Positions 1 to 7,187 of a DNA stretch of 23,181 bases are shown in pieces. A program made the position numbers and the translations under genes. Every line of letters starts with the position of its first letter. Position 1 is the first letter of the stretch. Below the pieces are notes generated by a model. It was not told the origin of the DNA. It made no database searches and worked only from the letters and a program-made list of their open reading frames with translations. Source of the stretch: Lentisphaeria bacterium (lineage in GTDB: Bacteria; Verrucomicrobiota; Lentisphaeria; Victivallales; Victivallaceae); assembly GCA_900768515.1 (NCBI GenBank), contig CAAGDG010000183.1, positions 1-23,181 of the forward strand, written 5' to 3'.

Positions 1-1
1 C

Positions 2-481
2 AAGACCGATCCGTCGATCGGCATTGTGATCAATGTGCAGGGGGATGAGCCGCTGATCCCGACCGCGGTGATCGATGAATTGATCGACCTGATGAAATCC
101 GATCCCGGTCTTGAGATGGCGACGGTCGCGGTGCCGGCTGAACGTTCCAAGCTCAATGAGAACAATGTGAAGGTGGTTTTCGACACCGATCGGAACGCGC
201 TCTATTTCAGTCGTTCGATGATCCCGTTCCACCGCGCGGGCGGGGTGGAGGCGCCGGTCTATCTGCACTGGGGCATCTACGCCTATCGCAAAAGTGCGCT
301 CGAACGTTTCGTGGCGCTGCCGCCGGGCATTCTGGAAAACTGCGAAAAGCTGGAACAGCTGCGGGCACTGGAGAACGGGATCCGGATCCGGGTGGTCCTG
401 TCGAACCTGAGCAGCATCGGCGTGGATACGCCGGAGGATCTTGCCGCCGCGGAACGGCGGTTGATGGAGGAGTCGAAATGA
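2..481 (+). CDS. kdsB: 3-deoxy-manno-octulosonate cytidylyltransferase, 3' part (KdsB)
   Basis: This is the C-terminal ~159 residues of CMP-Kdo synthetase, which uses CTP to activate Kdo for lipid A-core assembly in the cytoplasm. The 5' end lies outside the window; the open frame reaches base 2, so there is no start codon here. Visible family signatures are VQGDEPLI near the left edge, ALYFSRSMIPF (the Kdo/CTP-binding region), HWGIYAYRKSALERF, and ENCEKLEQLRALENG followed by GVDTPEDL at the C-terminus, all typical of KdsB. The full enzyme is normally about 250 residues, so roughly 90 are missing. The stop overlaps the kdsA start (ATGA at 478-481), so the two genes are translationally coupled and kdsB heads or continues the Kdo operon. 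Confidence 0.95.
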   Translation, partial: KTDPSIGIVINVQGDEPLIPTAVIDELIDLMKSDPGLEMATVAVPAERSKLNENNVKVVFDTDRNALYFSRSMIPFHRAGGVEAPVYLHWGIYAYRKSALERFVALPPGILENCEKLEQLRALENGIRIRVVLSNLSSIGVDTPEDLAAAERRLMEESK

Positions 482-1296
482 CCGAGCCGGTACGGATCAA
501 TGACTCCCTGACGATCGGGGAGGGGAAGCTGACGCTGTTCGGCGGTCCCTGCATGGCGGAGACGCTCGATCTCTGCCTGGAGGTCGCCGCGTTTTTGAAG
601 GAACTTTGCGCCGGACTCGGCGTGCAGTATGTGTTCAAGGCCTCCTACGACAAGGCGAACCGTACCAGCGAGGGTTCCGCCCGCGGACCGGGATTGGACG
701 CCGGGCTGGAGATGCTCGCCGAAGTCCGGAGCCGCTGCGGAGTTCCGGTGATCACCGACGTGCATGAGTCGGCCGATGTGGCGAAGGTGGCGCAGGTGGC
801 CGACATCCTGCAGATTCCGGCGTTCCTCTGCCGGCAGACCGATTTGCTGCATGCGGCGGGCGCCAGCGGGCGGGCGGTCAACATCAAAAAAGGGCAGTTC
901 ATGGCTCCCGAGGATATGAGGGGGGCGGTGGAAAAAGTGCGGAGCACCGGCAACCGCAAAGTGCTTCTGACCGAACGCGGCACCACCTTCGGCTACCACA
1001 ATCTGGTGGTTGACATGCGTTCTCTGGTGACGATGCGCTCTTTCGGAGTGCCGGTGGTGTTCGACGCAACCCATTCGGTGCAGCTTCCCGGGGGGCTCGG
1101 CAACGCCTCCGGCGGTCGCCGGGAGTTTGTGGCGCCGCTGGCGCGGGCGGCGGCGGCGGTCGGAATCGACGTCCTTTTCACGGAAGTGCATCCGCGTCCG
1201 GATCAGGCGTGGTCGGATGGGCCGAACTCGCTGGATTTCGAAGGAATTCGCAGAATTTTAAAGACGGTGAAAGAGATTCATGATTCCCTCGCGTGA
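478..1296 (+). CDS. kdsA: 3-deoxy-8-phosphooctulonate synthase (KdsA)
   Basis: Condenses phosphoenolpyruvate with arabinose 5-phosphate to give Kdo-8-phosphate, the first committed step of Kdo synthesis. The 272-residue length is normal for the family. Motifs in order: FGGPCMAET (residues 21-29), FKASYDKANRTS, ITDVHE, QIPAFLCRQTDLL, KKGQFMAPEDM, GYHNLVVDMRS, FDATHSVQLPGG and FTEVHPRPDQAWSDGPNSL. Residue 25 is Cys where the E. coli enzyme has Asn; Cys here marks the metal-dependent class (Aquifex type), with the conserved His, Glu and Asp ligands also present. The start overlaps the kdsB stop by 4 nt, and the 3' end overlaps kdsC by 17 nt. Confidence 0.97.
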   Translation: MTEPVRINDSLTIGEGKLTLFGGPCMAETLDLCLEVAAFLKELCAGLGVQYVFKASYDKANRTSEGSARGPGLDAGLEMLAEVRSRCGVPVITDVHESADVAKVAQVADILQIPAFLCRQTDLLHAAGASGRAVNIKKGQFMAPEDMRGAVEKVRSTGNRKVLLTERGTTFGYHNLVVDMRSLVTMRSFGVPVVFDATHSVQLPGGLGNASGGRREFVAPLARAAAAVGIDVLFTEVHPRPDQAWSDGPNSLDFEGIRRILKTVKEIHDSLA

Positions 1297-1801
1297 AACA
1301 ATCGAAGCGATTCGGGCGATTGTGCTCGATGTGGATGGGGTGCTGACCGACGGCAGATCGCTGTTCGGGCTGCCGGAAGAGGTGAAGTTTTTTCATCTGC
1401 GCGACGGGCACTGGATGAAACTGGCGCTGCGGGCGGGACTTCAGGTCGGGTTGCTCTCCGGTCGCGCTTCCGCGGCGAACCGTGCCCGCGCCGCGGAACT
1501 GGGCCTTTCCTTCTGTTATGAGAACTGCAAGGACAAGCTCGAAGGATTTGAACGTCTGCTCCGGGAGCGGCGTCTTGAGGCGCGCGAATGTCTGTACATG
1601 GGAGATGATGTGATCGACATGCCGGTAATGCGCCGGGTCGGGATCGCGGTTGCTGTGGCTGATGCGGTTCCCGAGCTGGATGAGGTCGCAGCATTCCGCA
1701 CCGCGGCTCCCGGAGGGCACGGCGCGGTCTGCGAGGCGATCCACTGGCTGCTCGGCGGGCAGGGGCGGCTGGACGCGGTGATGGAGCGTTACCGGCGCTG
1801 A
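1280..1801 (+). CDS. kdsC: 3-deoxy-manno-octulosonate-8-phosphatase (KdsC)
   Basis: HAD-superfamily phosphatase that removes phosphate from Kdo-8-P to release Kdo for KdsB. The 173 residues match the small, cap-less KdsC type. HAD motif I is DVDGVLTDG (residues 17-25, nucleophile Asp17 and Asp19), motif II is LLSGR (Ser60), motif III is a Lys in KDKLEGF (about 84-90), and motif IV is GDDVIDMPVM (Asp109/Asp110). The start codon lies inside the end of kdsA (17 nt overlap), so translation is probably coupled. Together with the two preceding genes it supplies CMP-Kdo. A general HAD phosphatase of another specificity is possible from sequence alone, but the position argues strongly for KdsC. Confidence 0.94.
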   Translation: MIPSRETIEAIRAIVLDVDGVLTDGRSLFGLPEEVKFFHLRDGHWMKLALRAGLQVGLLSGRASAANRARAAELGLSFCYENCKDKLEGFERLLRERRLEARECLYMGDDVIDMPVMRRVGIAVAVADAVPELDEVAAFRTAAPGGHGAVCEAIHWLLGGQGRLDAVMERYRR

Positions 1802-1910
1802 CGCCTGTATGGAGGCGGGAGGCTCGGGCCGCGCCTTTTCGGAAACGCCGTTCTTCCGGTCCGGAATCGTTGCCGGCCGGAGGAGTGGCTCACTCATGGG
1901 AGAAGATTGG

Positions 1911-4493
1911 ATGTCTGGAAAAAAACTGCTGGCCGGGATGCTGGCCGGGGTGTTTGCCGTTTCCGCGTTTGCCGCCGACAATGATCTGGACGTGCTGCGC
2001 GGACTGGTGCTGAATCACGCCAAAGTGCCGCTGTACAACAAGAAGACGTTGCAGCTGATGGCGTTCTGCGACAAGGCGGAACGTCAGGGGAAACTGGTGG
2101 TCGGGAGCAATACGCTGCTCGACCTGATCCGCCGCGACGCCGATGTCGATGCAATCAAGGATGGATGGGGCGTCAAGTTTTACGATCTCGGAGCGGCGCT
2201 GAGCGGGGTGGTGGATTTCTGGAAGGAACGGCTCTACAGTGAAGGGGTGATGTTCACCTCGCGGGCCGATATTGACCAGGAGCTGAGACAGGCGTTTGGG
2301 GATGCTCCGGTGTTTTTCCGTTCTCCGGTGCTGGATCTTGACGGGATCGGGTTCGAGGCTGATTTCAACAAGCGGACGGTGATGGTCCGGGAGGATGTCC
2401 GGATCGTGGTTCGGACCGGCTCGAGCGATCCGCGGCGGATCTTCGCGCCGGGCAGCAAACTGCCGGAGAAATATGAGTTCATCACCGCCAGCGGCGACTC
2501 CATGCTGATCGATCTTGCCGGCAACCAGGTGGTTTTGATTGGAAACGTCAAAGTCGGCGAGGAGCGTTCCACCATCGACTGCGACCGCATGACCATTTTT
2601 CTGGAGCGCAAGGATGACGAGACGCTCCGGAAGGAGAATGCCGCGGGACCCGTCGCGGCCGAGGATACCCTTGAAGGGGTGTCGCGCATTCTCTGCGACG
2701 GCAGCGTGGTGGTCCGCCGCCGGCTTCCTCCCGGCGAGCAGCGGAACGCGGATGAGCAGAAAGCGCTGGCCGATCATCTCGTCTATGACGTGCTGCAGGG
2801 GACGGTCACTCTGACCGGAGAACGGCGGATGCCGATTGTCATTCACGGAAAAGAATCGCTGGCCGGACGCAAAATCGTTCTTTACCGGGATGCGCAGCGG
2901 GCGGTGGTCACCGGTGACTGCCGCGTGGTGGCGGCGCAGTCTTCGGAGGGTCCTGACGGGAAACCCCAGTTGATGACGGTGTATTCAGACCGCGCCAACT
3001 TCGATTACCGGAAGAATTACGCGGAGTTTCTCGACCGGGTCCGGGTGGATGATCCCCGCATGGAACTGCGCTGCCGGCGCATGTATATCACGCTGCGGGA
3101 GATTCCCGGCACCGACGCCCGCAGCCAGGCGGAGCAGGCCGACGCCACGCTCACCGGCATGCCGGATTTTCAGGCCGGCGCCGCCCGGGAACTGGACCAG
3201 ATCCAGTGTTCCGGCGATGTGACGGTGGTGCGCAAAGGGACGGATGGAAAACTGCTTCCGAATGAACGCGCCTCTTCGAGCGAGGCCCGTTTCGATTACG
3301 AGGAGCGCAAGATCACCCTCACCGGCGGATCGCCAACGTTGACGCGCGGCACCGAGACCATGAGCGGACGCGAACTGGTGATCTGGATCAATGAGGAGCG
3401 GCTGAGCGCGGTGGCCGACAGCCGGTTGACCCTCTGTTCCGCCCCGGTCAAGGGACAGGCCGCCGAGCAGACTGTGATCACATCGGATTCCAGCGACCTC
3501 AATTACGGGGGAAGCAAACTGATTTTCACCGGCAACGTCAAGGTTCGCGATCCCCGGATGCAGCTCGATTGCGACCAGATGGAGATTCTGTTGCGCGAAC
3601 CCGCGGTCGGCGGCAGGAGTGTCCGGGAGTCGACGGCGAAGGTACTGGGCGATTCCGCCGGACTGGGAGGAGAAAATTCCAAGACCAAGGTGGTGGAACA
3701 GGTGATCTGCACCGGCCGGGTCCATGCGATTGATCCTCGTGTCGACCTCAAAACCGACAAGCTTGTGCTGAACTTCGAACAGCTTCCGCCTGGGGTTCCG
3801 GCTCAGCCCGGGATGTTCCAGTCGGACGGGACGATGCTGGTTTCGGCGCTTTGCGAAGGAAATCTGGTCATGGTCAACCAGCCCGATCCCGGACAGGAGT
3901 CGGCCGCGGCCTCCCGTTCCGACAACCCGCTCAGCGGAATGCTTGGGAATTCGAAGGGGGCGCGGACGCTGACCGCGGCGCGTGGCCGGGTCGATTTCAA
4001 GGAACACCGTTCGGAATTTCATGACAAGGTGGTGGTCACCGACGATCAGGGAAAACTCAAATGCGAGGACCTCTATCTTTTTGCCTCGCCGTCGGTTCCC
4101 GCGGCGGCGGGGGCGCAGAACACTCCGGCGCCGGAGCCGGGAATCGATGACGATCCCTTCGCCCAGACCGCCCCGGTGTCGACGGTTCCTGCCCGGATCG
4201 GATTGTCGGACGGGCTCGAACTCTCCCGGATCCTCTGCGAACGGAATGTGGAACTTTCCCGCCGGACCAAGGAGGGGGAACTGCAGCAGGCGTTCGGCGA
4301 ACGGGCCGACTATGTGGTCGCCGACCGCAAAGTGGTGATGACCGGAACCCCCGACAATCCGCCGAAGATGCACGCCTCCGGCAGCACCATGCGCGGAGAC
4401 CGGGTGATCGTCTTCATGGAGAACGAACAGATGAAGGTCGAGGGGAATACCCGGCTGGATATCGGCAATATCGGAAATTTTCCGGGGAATTAA
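1911..4493 (+). CDS. Very large LptA/OstA-like periplasmic LPS-transport protein
   Basis: Predicted secreted protein of 860 residues, placed between kdsC and lptB where lptC/lptA occur in E. coli. The chosen start gives a clean signal peptide: MSGKK, a hydrophobic core, then AFA before ADND, about 21 residues. GGGAGAAG at 1898-1905 serves as its ribosome site. Upstream in-frame ATGs exist at 1896 and 1809, but the latter adds an unlikely Arg/Gly-rich leader. The body is a series of OstA/LptA-like beta repeats, for example about residues 223, 262, 358-393, 430-475, 527-563, 599-623, 692-725 and 774-844. Recurring phrases are DPRMELRC, DPRMQLDC and DPRVDLKT followed by a hydrophobic strand, and CxGxVxV. 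E. coli LptA is only about 185 residues. The likely role is a periplasmic bridge for LPS; the exact assignment (LptA, LptA-LptC merger or another OstA-family protein) is inferred. No separate lptC is visible. Confidence 0.8.
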   Translation: MSGKKLLAGMLAGVFAVSAFAADNDLDVLRGLVLNHAKVPLYNKKTLQLMAFCDKAERQGKLVVGSNTLLDLIRRDADVDAIKDGWGVKFYDLGAALSGVVDFWKERLYSEGVMFTSRADIDQELRQAFGDAPVFFRSPVLDLDGIGFEADFNKRTVMVREDVRIVVRTGSSDPRRIFAPGSKLPEKYEFITASGDSMLIDLAGNQVVLIGNVKVGEERSTIDCDRMTIFLERKDDETLRKENAAGPVAAEDTLEGVSRILCDGSVVVRRRLPPGEQRNADEQKALADHLVYDVLQGTVTLTGERRMPIVIHGKESLAGRKIVLYRDAQRAVVTGDCRVVAAQSSEGPDGKPQLMTVYSDRANFDYRKNYAEFLDRVRVDDPRMELRCRRMYITLREIPGTDARSQAEQADATLTGMPDFQAGAARELDQIQCSGDVTVVRKGTDGKLLPNERASSSEARFDYEERKITLTGGSPTLTRGTETMSGRELVIWINEERLSAVADSRLTLCSAPVKGQAAEQTVITSDSSDLNYGGSKLIFTGNVKVRDPRMQLDCDQMEILLREPAVGGRSVRESTAKVLGDSAGLGGENSKTKVVEQVICTGRVHAIDPRVDLKTDKLVLNFEQLPPGVPAQPGMFQSDGTMLVSALCEGNLVMVNQPDPGQESAAASRSDNPLSGMLGNSKGARTLTAARGRVDFKEHRSEFHDKVVVTDDQGKLKCEDLYLFASPSVPAAAGAQNTPAPEPGIDDDPFAQTAPVSTVPARIGLSDGLELSRILCERNVELSRRTKEGELQQAFGERADYVVADRKVVMTGTPDNPPKMHASGSTMRGDRVIVFMENEQMKVEGNTRLDIGNIGNFPGN

Positions 4494-4504
4494 TGGAAGT
4501 AGGC

Positions 4505-4532
4505 TTGCACCCGCTGAAAGCGCGTGTATAAT
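4505..4532 (+). promoter_or_regulatory. Predicted sigma-70 promoter for lptB
   Basis: A perfect TATAAT at 4527-4532 is preceded by TTGCAC at 4505-4510 with a 16-nt spacer. It starts 11 nt after the stop of the large LptA-like gene and lies 54 nt before the lptB start, so lptB and possibly hpf can be transcribed apart from the upstream Kdo genes. The -35 is only a partial match. Confidence 0.6.
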
Positions 4533-4537
4533 AGAGT

Positions 4538-4567
4538 AAAACCGTCCGCCGGGCGACCGGCGGTTTT
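4538..4567 (+). promoter_or_regulatory. GCGA-tetraloop hairpin in the lptB leader
   Basis: CCGCCGG (4546-4552) pairs perfectly with CCGGCGG (4557-4563) around a GCGA (GNRA-type) loop, followed by TTTT at 4564-4567. An alternative stem is possible between AAAACCG (4538-4544) and CGGTTTT (4561-4567). For transcripts coming from the Kdo genes it could be a weak terminator. For transcripts from the promoter just upstream it would be a hairpin at the extreme 5' end. Confidence 0.5.
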
Positions 4568-4585
4568 GAGGGAAAACGAACGACG

Positions 4586-5329
4586 ATGAGTGACGAAACG
4601 AAGGGAGAGGTGCTGGTCCGGGCCGAGAAGCTGGTCAAGACCTACCACGGCCGCCGGGTGGTCAGCGATGTGTCGATCCACGTCCGGGCCGGCGAGGTGG
4701 TCGGGCTGCTCGGTCCGAACGGCGCGGGAAAAACCACCAGCTTTTACATGGTGATGGGGCTGATCCGCCCGGATTCGGGAGAGATCAGTTTCCGGAATGT
4801 GGACATCACCCACATGCCAATGTACCGCCGGGCGCGGATGGGAATGGGCTATCTGGCTCAGGAACCGTCCATTTTCCGGAAACTGACGGTCGAGGAGAAC
4901 ATCATGGCGATCCTCGAAACGCTGGCGATTTCCGGCGCGGAACGGCGCAGGCGGTGCAAGGAGCTGCTTGAGGAGCTGGAGCTGACCCGACTTGCCAAAC
5001 AGAAGGCGATGACGCTTTCCGGCGGGGAACGGCGGCGGCTGGAAATCACCCGGGCGCTGGTCACCAATCCATCGTTCATCATGCTGGACGAACCGTTCAG
5101 CGGCGTGGACCCGCTGGCGGTCTACGATGTGCAGCAGATCATTCTGCAGCTCAAGGAGCGGAACCTCGGGATTCTGATCACCGACCACAACGTGCGTGAA
5201 ACGCTGTCGGTGGTGGACCGTGCTTATCTGATGTGCCAGGGAAAGATTCTGGTGGAAGGGCCGAGCGACTTCCTGGTCAATGACGAGCAGGCTCGGGAGA
5301 TCTATCTCGGACCGCAATTTTCGATGTGA
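4586..5329 (+). CDS. lptB: LPS export ABC transporter ATP-binding protein (LptB)
   Basis: Cytoplasmic ATPase that powers LPS extraction from the inner membrane with the LptF/LptG permeases, neither of which is in this window. The 247 residues carry Walker A GPNGAGKTT (43-51), the Q-loop region YLAQEPSIFRKLTVEENI (about 89-106), ABC signature LSGGE (144-148), Walker B FIMLDEPFSGVDP (about 164-175) and the H-loop His201 in LITDHNVRETL. The SIFRKLTVEEN and TDHNVRETL phrases are typical of LptB rather than of the related amino-acid transporter LivG/LivF ATPases. The gene follows the LptA-like gene after 92 nt holding a promoter and hairpin. The ATG is preceded by only a weak GAGGG. Confidence 0.95.
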   Translation: MSDETKGEVLVRAEKLVKTYHGRRVVSDVSIHVRAGEVVGLLGPNGAGKTTSFYMVMGLIRPDSGEISFRNVDITHMPMYRRARMGMGYLAQEPSIFRKLTVEENIMAILETLAISGAERRRRCKELLEELELTRLAKQKAMTLSGGERRRLEITRALVTNPSFIMLDEPFSGVDPLAVYDVQQIILQLKERNLGILITDHNVRETLSVVDRAYLMCQGKILVEGPSDFLVNDEQAREIYLGPQFSM

Positions 5330-5383
5330 GAGTGGCTACCGGGCGGGAATTCTCCCGCTCTGTGAAGAAGAAGGAGGCTGAAT

Positions 5384-5722
5384 ATGAACATCAATATGAC
5401 TGCTCGACAGTTTGAAATCACCGACGCGATCCGCGAGTACGGTGAGAAGCGAATCGGCGCCTCGCTGGAGGACAAGGCGTTGAATGTCACTTCGGTCAAT
5501 ATGGTTATGGACCGGGTTCGGAATCAGTTTACGGTGGACATCGTCGTCAACTGCAAATATCATGTGATCGAATCCAAAGTCGAAGAATATGATCTCTACA
5601 AGGCGATCGATTCCGCGGCTGACAAGATCGACTCGCAGCTGACCAAGTTGCGCGAGAAGATTCGGAACCACCAGGCGCAGCCGATGCGCGAGGCGGAGCC
5701 GAAACCGGCTGAGGAGGAGTGA
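5384..5722 (+). CDS. hpf: Ribosome hibernation-promoting factor, short form (HPF/RaiA family)
   Basis: Small protein of 112 residues that binds the 30S decoding region and silences ribosomes in slow growth. The N-terminal part (NMTARQFEITDAIREYGEKRI), the central VDIVVNCKYHVIESKVEEYDLYKAID segment and DKIDSQLTKLREKIRNH fit the beta-alpha-beta-beta-beta-alpha fold of the HPF/YfiA family. It ends with a short acidic tail and lacks the long-HPF dimerisation domain. AAGGAGG is well placed before the ATG. It follows lptB by 54 nt, which hold a small GCGGGA/TCCCGC hairpin (5343-5358). In E. coli rpoN lies between lptB and hpf; here they are direct neighbours. Confidence 0.92.
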   Translation: MNINMTARQFEITDAIREYGEKRIGASLEDKALNVTSVNMVMDRVRNQFTVDIVVNCKYHVIESKVEEYDLYKAIDSAADKIDSQLTKLREKIRNHQAQPMREAEPKPAEEE

Positions 5723-5752
5723 TCTCCTCTGCCTGGATCCGATTGTGATGCG

Positions 5753-5782
5753 GCGGCCTGAATCGAAGGATTCGGGCCGCTT
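5753..5782 (+). terminator. Candidate terminator after hpf
   Basis: GCGGCCTGAATC (5753-5764) pairs with GATTCGGGCCGC (5769-5780), a 12-bp stem with one G-U pair and a GAAG loop. The downstream T content is modest (TTCATT), so termination may be partial. A second small hairpin, GAGGAG/CTCCTC (5714-5729), overlaps the hpf stop codon. Confidence 0.5.
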
Positions 5783-5845
5783 CATTCCCGGACAGGGTTT
5801 TGTTTGGATGAAGTTTATGCCGGATTCCGGCGGGGAAGGTGTACC

Positions 5846-6250
5846 ATGATTATCGCGTTGACCTGTGAAAACAATCAGATTTTTCAGCATTTCGGCCGTA
5901 CGCCGGCGTTTGCGATCTATGAGGTCGCCGATGGCAAGGTCAAATCCAGCAAGGTGGTGCCGACCGGGGAGACCGGGCACGGCGCGCTGGCGGGGTTTCT
6001 CCGTCAGCACGGGGTTGATCTTCTGATCTGCGGTGGAATCGGCGGCGGTGCCCGCCAGGCGCTTTTCGACGAGGGCATCACGCTGGTCGGCGGCGCATCC
6101 GGGAATGTGGATGGCGTCCTCAAGGCCTATCTTGACGGTACGCTCAAACTGGACGCCGGCTTCGAATGCAACCACCACCACGAGCATGGAGAGGAACACG
6201 CCTGCGGCGGACACGGTGGATCCTGCGGCGGAAATTGCGCGAACCATTGA
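5846..6250 (+). CDS. NifX/NifB-type dinitrogenase cofactor-domain protein with metal-binding tail
   Basis: 134-residue protein of the Fe-Mo cofactor biosynthesis domain family (NifX/NafY, PF02579-like). Residues 1-105 match the compact domain: MIIALTCENNQIFQHFGRTPAF at the start, the glycine-rich DLLICGGIGGGARQALFDEGI (about 58-78), and VGGASGNVDGVLKAYLDGTL. The last 27 residues form a Cys/His-rich tail (CNHHHEHGEEHACGG...GGSCGGNCANH) that probably binds metal. The start was set at 5846 because GGGGAAGG lies 6 nt upstream and the family begins with this segment; an in-frame ATG at 5804 gives an unsupported 14-residue extension. No nitrogenase genes are visible, as is usual for stand-alone members. 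It sits 23 nt before the Mrp-type ATPase, which suggests joint work in Fe-S or metal-cofactor handling. Confidence 0.85.
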   Translation: MIIALTCENNQIFQHFGRTPAFAIYEVADGKVKSSKVVPTGETGHGALAGFLRQHGVDLLICGGIGGGARQALFDEGITLVGGASGNVDGVLKAYLDGTLKLDAGFECNHHHEHGEEHACGGHGGSCGGNCANH

Positions 6251-6273
6251 ATTGAGGGAGGAGAGGCGCTGTT

Positions 6274-7107
6274 ATGAGTTCAAGTTGTTCCGGAAATTGC
6301 AAAAGCTGCTCCAGTGAGGGCGGCTGCGAAAATAAGGCGGCCGCCGAACGGCTGAAGAAGATCGGCAAAGCCGTTCTGGTGCTCTCCGGAAAGGGGGGCG
6401 TCGGGAAAAGCACGGTTGCCGCCGCGCTGGCGGTGCAGCTGGCCCGGGCCGGGAAACGGGTGGGACTTCTGGATGTGGATTTCCATGGTCCTTCGCAGCC
6501 GACGCTTTTCGGGGTCCAGCATCTGCGCGCCGATGCGACCGAGGCGGGTATGCAGCCGCTTGAAGTGGCCGGAGGGGTCCGGCTGATGTCGCTGGCGCTT
6601 CTGCTGGACGAACCCGACCAGGCGGTGATCTGGCGCGGTCCGGTCAAGATGGGGGTGATCAAACAGCTGATTGAAGAGGTCGAATGGGGGGAACTCGATT
6701 ATCTGGTGCTCGATTTCCCGCCGGGGACCGGGGACGAATCGCTCTCCGCGTGTCAGCTGCTGACCATTGACAAGGAGGCGGTGGTGGTGACCACCCCGCA
6801 GGAGGTCGCCCTGGCGGATTGCCGCAAGTGCCTTGACTTCTGCAAACGGCTTCAGGTTCCGGTAGTCGGGATTGTGGAGAACATGTCCGGCTTCGTCTGT
6901 CCGAAGTGCGGGAGCCGCCATGAGCTCTTCTCCTCCGGCGGCGGCGAGCAGCTGGCCAGGCTGGGCGGGGTTCCGCTGCTGGCGCGGATTCCGCTCGATC
7001 CGGAGTTTCTGCAGAGCTGCGACCGCGGTGCTCTGGCCGAAGGACTGCTGGAGTCGAAGGAGGTCGGGGCCGAGCTGGAGCATGTCGCCCGCGCGGTGAT
7101 CGGCTGA
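6274..7107 (+). CDS. Mrp/NBP35-family Fe-S cluster carrier ATPase
   Basis: P-loop ATPase of 277 residues related to Mrp/ApbC and NBP35, which hold and transfer [4Fe-4S] clusters in the cytoplasm. The deviant Walker A is GKGGVGKST (39-47), then LLDVDFHGPSQPTLFG, VIWRGPVKMGVIKQLIEEV, YLVLDFPPGTGDE (about 143-155) and the bridging-cluster CPKC (209-212) in ENMSGFVCPKCG. The N-terminus holds C5, C9, C12 and C18; the C9-x2-C12-x5-C18 part resembles the NBP35 N-terminal cluster site, which many bacterial Mrp proteins lack. GGAGGAGAGG provides a strong ribosome site. It follows the NifX-like gene by 23 nt. A bidirectional terminator lies just after the stop. Confidence 0.92.
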   Translation: MSSSCSGNCKSCSSEGGCENKAAAERLKKIGKAVLVLSGKGGVGKSTVAAALAVQLARAGKRVGLLDVDFHGPSQPTLFGVQHLRADATEAGMQPLEVAGGVRLMSLALLLDEPDQAVIWRGPVKMGVIKQLIEEVEWGELDYLVLDFPPGTGDESLSACQLLTIDKEAVVVTTPQEVALADCRKCLDFCKRLQVPVVGIVENMSGFVCPKCGSRHELFSSGGGEQLARLGGVPLLARIPLDPEFLQSCDRGALAEGLLESKEVGAELEHVARAVIG

Positions 7108-7125
7108 AAACTGCGGAGAAAAACG

Positions 7126-7170
7126 GGTCCGTTCCCTGTCGTTTCCGGCGGGGGACGGACCTGATTTTTT
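7126..7170. terminator. Bidirectional terminator between Mrp ATPase and FAD oxidoreductase
   Basis: GGTCCGTTCCC (7126-7136) pairs with GGGGACGGACC (7151-7161), an 11-bp stem with one G-U pair. TTTTTT follows at 7165-7170 on the plus strand and AAAAA precedes it at 7119-7123, so it can end both the plus-strand Mrp transcript and the minus-strand oxidoreductase operon. Confidence 0.88.
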
Positions 7171-7187
7171 GTGTCAGCCGGAGCGGT

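Noticed and set aside
1809..1910. 34-residue N-terminal extension of the LptA-like protein
   Set aside because: It would bury the signal peptide behind an Arg/Gly-rich leader; a ribosome site precedes the ATG at 1911.
2985..4373. Minus-strand open frame of 462 codons opposite the LptA-like gene
   Set aside because: No start signal or family motifs; the sense strand has the signal peptide and repeated beta motifs.
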